Below, in pieces: positions 59,921 to 64,000 of a stretch of DNA of 64,000 bases. The notes below the pieces were generated by a model. The model was not told the DNA's origin, ran no database searches, and worked only from the letters and a program-made list of their open reading frames with translations. Made by a program: the position numbers and the translations under genes. Source of the stretch: Lichtheimia corymbifera B2541 (taxonomy: Eukaryota > Mucoromycota > Mucoromycetes > Mucorales > Lichtheimiaceae); the NCBI GenBank assembly GCA_000697475.1, contig JNEU01000754.1, positions 1 to 64,000 of the forward strand, read 5' to 3'. Position 1 is the first letter of the stretch, and every line of letters starts with the position of its first letter.

Positions 59921-61732
59921 ATGAGCAACCTCGACGCGATCTGGAGTGATCTCACCCAATGGGAAGCTTCCATGAATGAAAAAGATGCTCAGTTAGCACG
60001 CCAAAAGCCTATTCACAATCAGGTACACGCCAATGCTATACACACGTTTACTCCAACTAGAAAGGCTGACACCTTGTTTCTTGAAGAAATTACCACCTGT
60101 GCGAAAAGTGTCTGAAATTGTGGTGAACGATTCTCTCAAGCCGACTGGTCTAGAGTCTTTATCAATGCCTTCACGTCCAAAGGTAGAAGAAAAGGTTGGT
60201 TTAAAAATGTATGACCTGACAAGATATTGATTTGGGTCTCATGTACAGGGTAAAGCACCAGTGAATAAGGGCAAAGAGCCAGCATCTGGGCCGCGGATGA
60301 AGCCTAGTGAAAAGGCATTGATTGAAAAGGACAAGGTGAGTTAGCTATATATACGTGGAAGAAAGGGAGTGTGTGGTAGGATGCGATATTGATATTCCAT
60401 CACAGGGCAATGCATGTTTCCAGAAACAAGATTTCAAGGCCGCCATCACTCATTACACTAAAGCAATTGATTTCGATCCAAGCAATGCTGTCTTTTTTAT
60501 CAATCGTGCAATGGCTTATCTGAAACTACAAATGTATGTATATATATATAATGCGTGATGTTAAAGATCATGAAAGACTCAAGCATGATGAATCGAACAG
60601 GTACCTCGAAGCAGAGCAGGATTGTACTCGTGGTTTGAATTTACATCCAACCAATGTCAAGGCATTATGGCGGCGTGGTATTGCAAGAAGAGCATTAGGT
60701 CGAGTAACTGAAGCGAGAAATGGTAAAATCAAATCTCGACAGGAAACAAGAGATGGTAACTTACACGTCATATTAGACCTTACGAAGGCTTTGGAGATCG
60801 AACCTAGCAACAAGTCTGTCAAGGATGAATTGAGCAAACTACCAGCCCCCACGTCAGAGAAACAGGTCAGTATTCAGAGATATAGGATATGCACATCATA
60901 CCAACTCATATTGATATAGGAAAAGCCCAAGATTGAGAGGAAGCGACTCCCTATCAAAATTGTGGATGAAGCATACCCAGAGACGACGAATACTGTAAAG
61001 AAACAGGCAGTGACACCACCCAAATCCAAAGAGCCAGCAGTGCAAGCCACGCCTTCACAGAATCAACCACCACCACCACCACCAACCTCAGCAGCAACTA
61101 AGACAACAAAGTCGCCAACAACAAAGAGTGAAGAAACCAAACCATCGTTGACGTTATCGCCCATATCATTTAATCCACCCAAGACCAATATCGAATTTGA
61201 AAGGGATTGGAAAGCTTGCCGACAGCGCGGATTGGATACATTATATCAGTACTTTCAGGTATGCAATATTATGTTATGGCATAAAAAGATGAAATAGACT
61301 GAGCTTAGATGCTATTATTCTATTCTAGTGCGTTCCTCCTTCGAGCTATGAATCCCTTTTCCGGTCGTCACTCGAGTCTGATCAATTTGAGCAAATGATT
61401 GATCTTTTGGAGACGCGTTATACAAAGTATGTCTGCCTATAGGGTATCCTTGGAGTAGCATGCTAACATGGGTTGTATTAGGGATAAATCCAACAATGAG
61501 ATTTGCAATGTTTTGGAAGGCTTGACCAAAGTTCGACGGATTGACATGCTTGTCATGTTCCTGGATAGAAAGCATAAATCAGGTACGGTATGGGTGGTAC
61601 TGGAGGCTTCATCGTGTTAACGTTATTTTTTCCGCCATTATAGCATTGGAAGGTCTTATCAGGGGCTTGAAGGGATCTGTAGATGATAACGCATTAGCAA
61701 AGCTGTCAAAAGTATACGACGTCAAATTATAA
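59921..61732 (+). CDS. RPAP3-like TPR cochaperone (R2TP complex)
   Basis: RPAP3 (short form Tah1 in yeast) couples HSP90 to the RUVBL1/2 ATPases for assembly of RNA polymerases, snoRNPs and PIKK kinases. Model: 59921-60022, 60087-60194, 60249-60335, 60406-60533, 60601-60722, 60777-60865, 60920-61258, 61329-61426, 61482-61582, 61644-61732; 420 aa. A TPR block at about 90-210 (KDKGNACFQKQDFKAAITHYTKAIDFDP, then NRAMAYLKLQMY, ALWRRGIARRALG, DLTKALEIEPSN) has the carboxylate-clamp Lys/Arg/Asn pattern for the HSP90 tail. A Pro/Thr/Lys-rich linker follows. The last 110 residues form the RPAP3_C domain (FERDWKAC, LYQYFQ, YESLFRSSLESDQF, KVYDVKL) that binds RUVBL. It is thus a full-length RPAP3 with one TPR block, not the reduced yeast form. 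Confidence 0.9.
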
Positions 61733-62480
61733 AGCGTTTTTGCTTGTATGGGCTACACCTGTATTTGAAGGAATGTTTGGGGAGAAGTGTGTTTCATGAT
61801 GAATGGCTGAACGGGTATGTGGAGAAAAGCATCCGATGGCACGAGACTCGCTTATCAAGACATTTCTGATACCTTTTTTTGTGGTTCGCTTGCTAGTTGA
61901 ATATGGTAATTCTGCAGCATTTGATCCGTGCCTCTCCATATTGACACCGTTATGCTAACCATTTCTGTGAGGGTGCATCTTTATACGTCATTTGTGTTCA
62001 TCTTTTGCATATGATGGACTACAGGATATATGAAATAGCGAGTAATCATATAACAGAGATTACCCGGCTCTAATGCAGATGCATGGTTATGTGCTTAGAG
62101 TCAAGTATGTTATGCAAGTGAGTGTGATGCATTATCGGTATCAGCTCCAAATTTGTCTAGGTCATCATCGTTGGTTGGTGCCAAGTATCAGCCTTTTTTT
62201 CCCAAAAGTCAAAAATGCTCGACTTTATTATATCCAACAGCATCACGAGACATGAAATTTACAGATCCAAGAAAACCAAGACGCTTATTCGGAAGAAGGA
62301 AGGGAACGATGCGTAGCAGAAATAACGACGTTGGGCGCGCCACATAACACAGTAGGGGAAGCATCTTGTGTTACACCACCCATGAGCTCCGCAATGTAAA
62401 AGAAACAGCCGATCTTCCGTACCCTATCTCCTTTTTTTTCGTTTTCTCACCTCTTTTTACTTTTTTCCTGCTTACCTGGC
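61733..62480. other. Intergenic, antiporter promoter
   Basis: Non-coding by appearance. The last 60 bases before the antiporter ATG are T-rich. Frames of 60-70 codons are without features. Confidence 0.5.
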
Positions 62481-64000
62481 ATGGATCCATCCGATACAAG
62501 GCCAAACCTGTCATCTCACAGGTCGTCTAGCAGTAGACTACGTTCACATTCAGATTCATCAGGTTCAGAAGACCAAAACGGGAGTCGGTATGGTGCTGTC
62601 GAGTCATCATCACCTACGCGTCGGAGACCATCCGTCAAACGACGTTCAACTTTACGTCGTAACCAACAACGGCGACGCCCCTCACATGCAAGTTACCGTG
62701 GAATGGATGATGCTGAAGCACAAGATGACACATCACTTGCTGAAGATGATGATGACGATGATCGTCCTCACCACGATCATGTATCCTTTGCTAGTGCCGA
62801 GCATGAAATCACACTCAAAGATAAGCAAGAGGTATGTATATACATATATATCATGGATGGATAGGAAAAAAGCCTCAACCTATACACCGTTTTATAGGCC
62901 ATGAACCGAGAACATCCTTTTGGTATGCCTATCTGGAAACCGGCATTGTATCGTAAATCCCGCTCGGTTGTACGAAAGGCAAACCTGGCACTTCATTCAT
63001 ACCCTTCGTCATCTCCACGATTGTATTTACACCCTGGCAATATTCTTTGGACACTTGTATTTGGTTGGTGGCTAGCACTGGTAATGGGCGTTATTGCATT
63101 GCTGGTCTGGATCATTCCACCGGACGGGCGTAAATACAGTGCTGTCACTGGCGGTTTGGCCATGTATTTGCTTTGGCCATTTGGTCGTTATGTGGAACGC
63201 ATTGTGCCTGAAGAAGACGCTGAAGCCGAGCCGCTTATTTCAACTACAGCAGCTCATTATCGCAAACAAACATGGAAGGAGTTGCTGGTCCACGTAGCCA
63301 AAAGTGGTCTTAGTGGATGGGTCTATTATCTATTTTACCTAACAATCATTGGTAATGCATATCAAAAAAAGAAGAGGACTTTTATTGATAGTGACGAATG
63401 TAGGTCCTTTGCTCTTTATTGTATCAACCATTTGTTGGATGTGTGTTATCACCATCCCCATGTCCAAGCTCAACTACAAACTCTTACGCCATCTCGGTCG
63501 ACATCCACTCAGCATTCGATTCCATGCAAGTCCAAGTGCTGCATCTTCACGCACACAGCCTACAGTGATCTTGCTTTGTACATACCAGGCTATCGGCTTC
63601 CAATACTACAAGTATACTTACGAAGGCATCAACATTATCTTTATCAATCTGCTCTCGCTCGTATTCTTTGTCATTTTCGACGAATACGTTATCCATCATC
63701 ATTGGCCCGATGCCTGGATCGCATCTCCATTGGCAGTGTTTTCACTTTCACTTGGATCGGTCATTCCACTTTCATACTTTATTGGTATGGCTGTGAGCAG
63801 TGTTTCTGCACAGACATCGATGGCTGTTGGTTCCGTGATCAATGCTACTTTTGGCAGTATCATTGAAATCATCTTGTATGGTATTGCACTCATGGGTGGT
63901 AAGAGCGCGTTGGTGGAAGGATCCTTGATTGGAAGTATTCTCGTGGGTGTGTTACTATTACCTGGCTTGGCTATGATTGCTGGTGGGTTCAAGCGCAAGG
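62481..64000 (+). CDS. Vacuolar cation/proton antiporter (CAX family, Vnx1-like), cut by window end
   Basis: CAX proteins exchange Ca2+ or monovalent cations for protons across the vacuolar membrane; the Vnx1 branch has a long N-terminus. Model: 62481-62831, 62898-63351, 63404 to beyond 64000. The first 115 residues are hydrophilic, with Ser/Arg-rich and acidic (DDDDD) parts. Then come EHPFGMPIWKPALYRKSR, typical of this branch, membrane helices from about residue 165, and the first CAX repeat, GSVINATFGSIIEIILYGIAL, whose Asn and Glu line the ion path. The second repeat lies outside the window. The presence of the PGNILWTLVFGWWLAL segment and the length before the first CAX repeat favour Vnx1 over short Vcx1-type exchangers. 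Confidence 0.88.

Overview
The window is nuclear DNA of a filamentous fungus, most likely an early-diverging one (Mucoromycota, probably Mucorales-like). Genes are compact and rich in short GT-AG introns (mostly 50-120 nt). They include fungal-only families (Chs5, mitofissin, Stm1-type SERBP1, Vnx1-type exchanger) next to families poorly represented in Dikarya (a WRKY-like zinc-finger protein, a CTC1-like protein, TRAPPC12, full-length RPAP3). The phylum is an inference; no rRNA or tRNA gene was seen. All exon coordinates below were built by hand from splice signals and protein-family continuity, and each model sums to a whole number of codons.

Layout. 1-2.3 kb is a repeat locus made of nested inverted repeats. 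3.2-24.6 kb is a gene-dense block: MsrA, Stm1/SERBP1-like, an S6K/SGK-type AGC kinase, an ORFan, an ADCK1/Mcp2-type UbiB kinase, mitofissin/Atg44-like, a WRKY-like factor, the SUB2 RNA helicase, a CTC1-like protein, an FSP1/AIFM2-like oxidoreductase and a damaged monocarboxylate transporter (MCT). 25.5-33.5 kb is a large repeat island whose core is a roughly 6 kb inverted structure. It contains a tandem array of foldback units and one spacer-free 306-bp perfect palindrome. 34.1-64 kb is again gene-dense: beta-tubulin, TRAPPC12, a 20-exon importin-13-like gene, VPS27, mitochondrial 3-ketoacyl-CoA thiolase, a RING-CH protein, three HemK-type methyltransferase paralogues (the largest fused to an S4/pseudouridine-synthase-like half), two MCT paralogues, CHS5, RPAP3 and a cut-off Vnx1/CAX antiporter.

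How it works together. Most genes are housekeeping and not functionally linked: trafficking (VPS27, TRAPPC12, CHS5, RING-CH), mitochondria (UbiB kinase, mitofissin, thiolase), RNA and translation (SUB2, Stm1-like, RPAP3), and telomere maintenance (CTC1-like). Two families were amplified locally: MCT (3 copies, one an inverted segmental duplicate about 30 kb from its partner) and the HemK-type methyltransferases (3 tandem copies). The repeat island lies between the MCT copies.

Most notable: the palindromic/foldback island; beta-tubulin with Ala198 and Tyr167 (changes linked to benzimidazole resistance); the methyltransferase cluster with lost catalytic Asn and the degenerate pseudouridine-synthase fusion; the CTC1-like gene; the WRKY-like domain with a changed signature; and two probable GC-AG introns.
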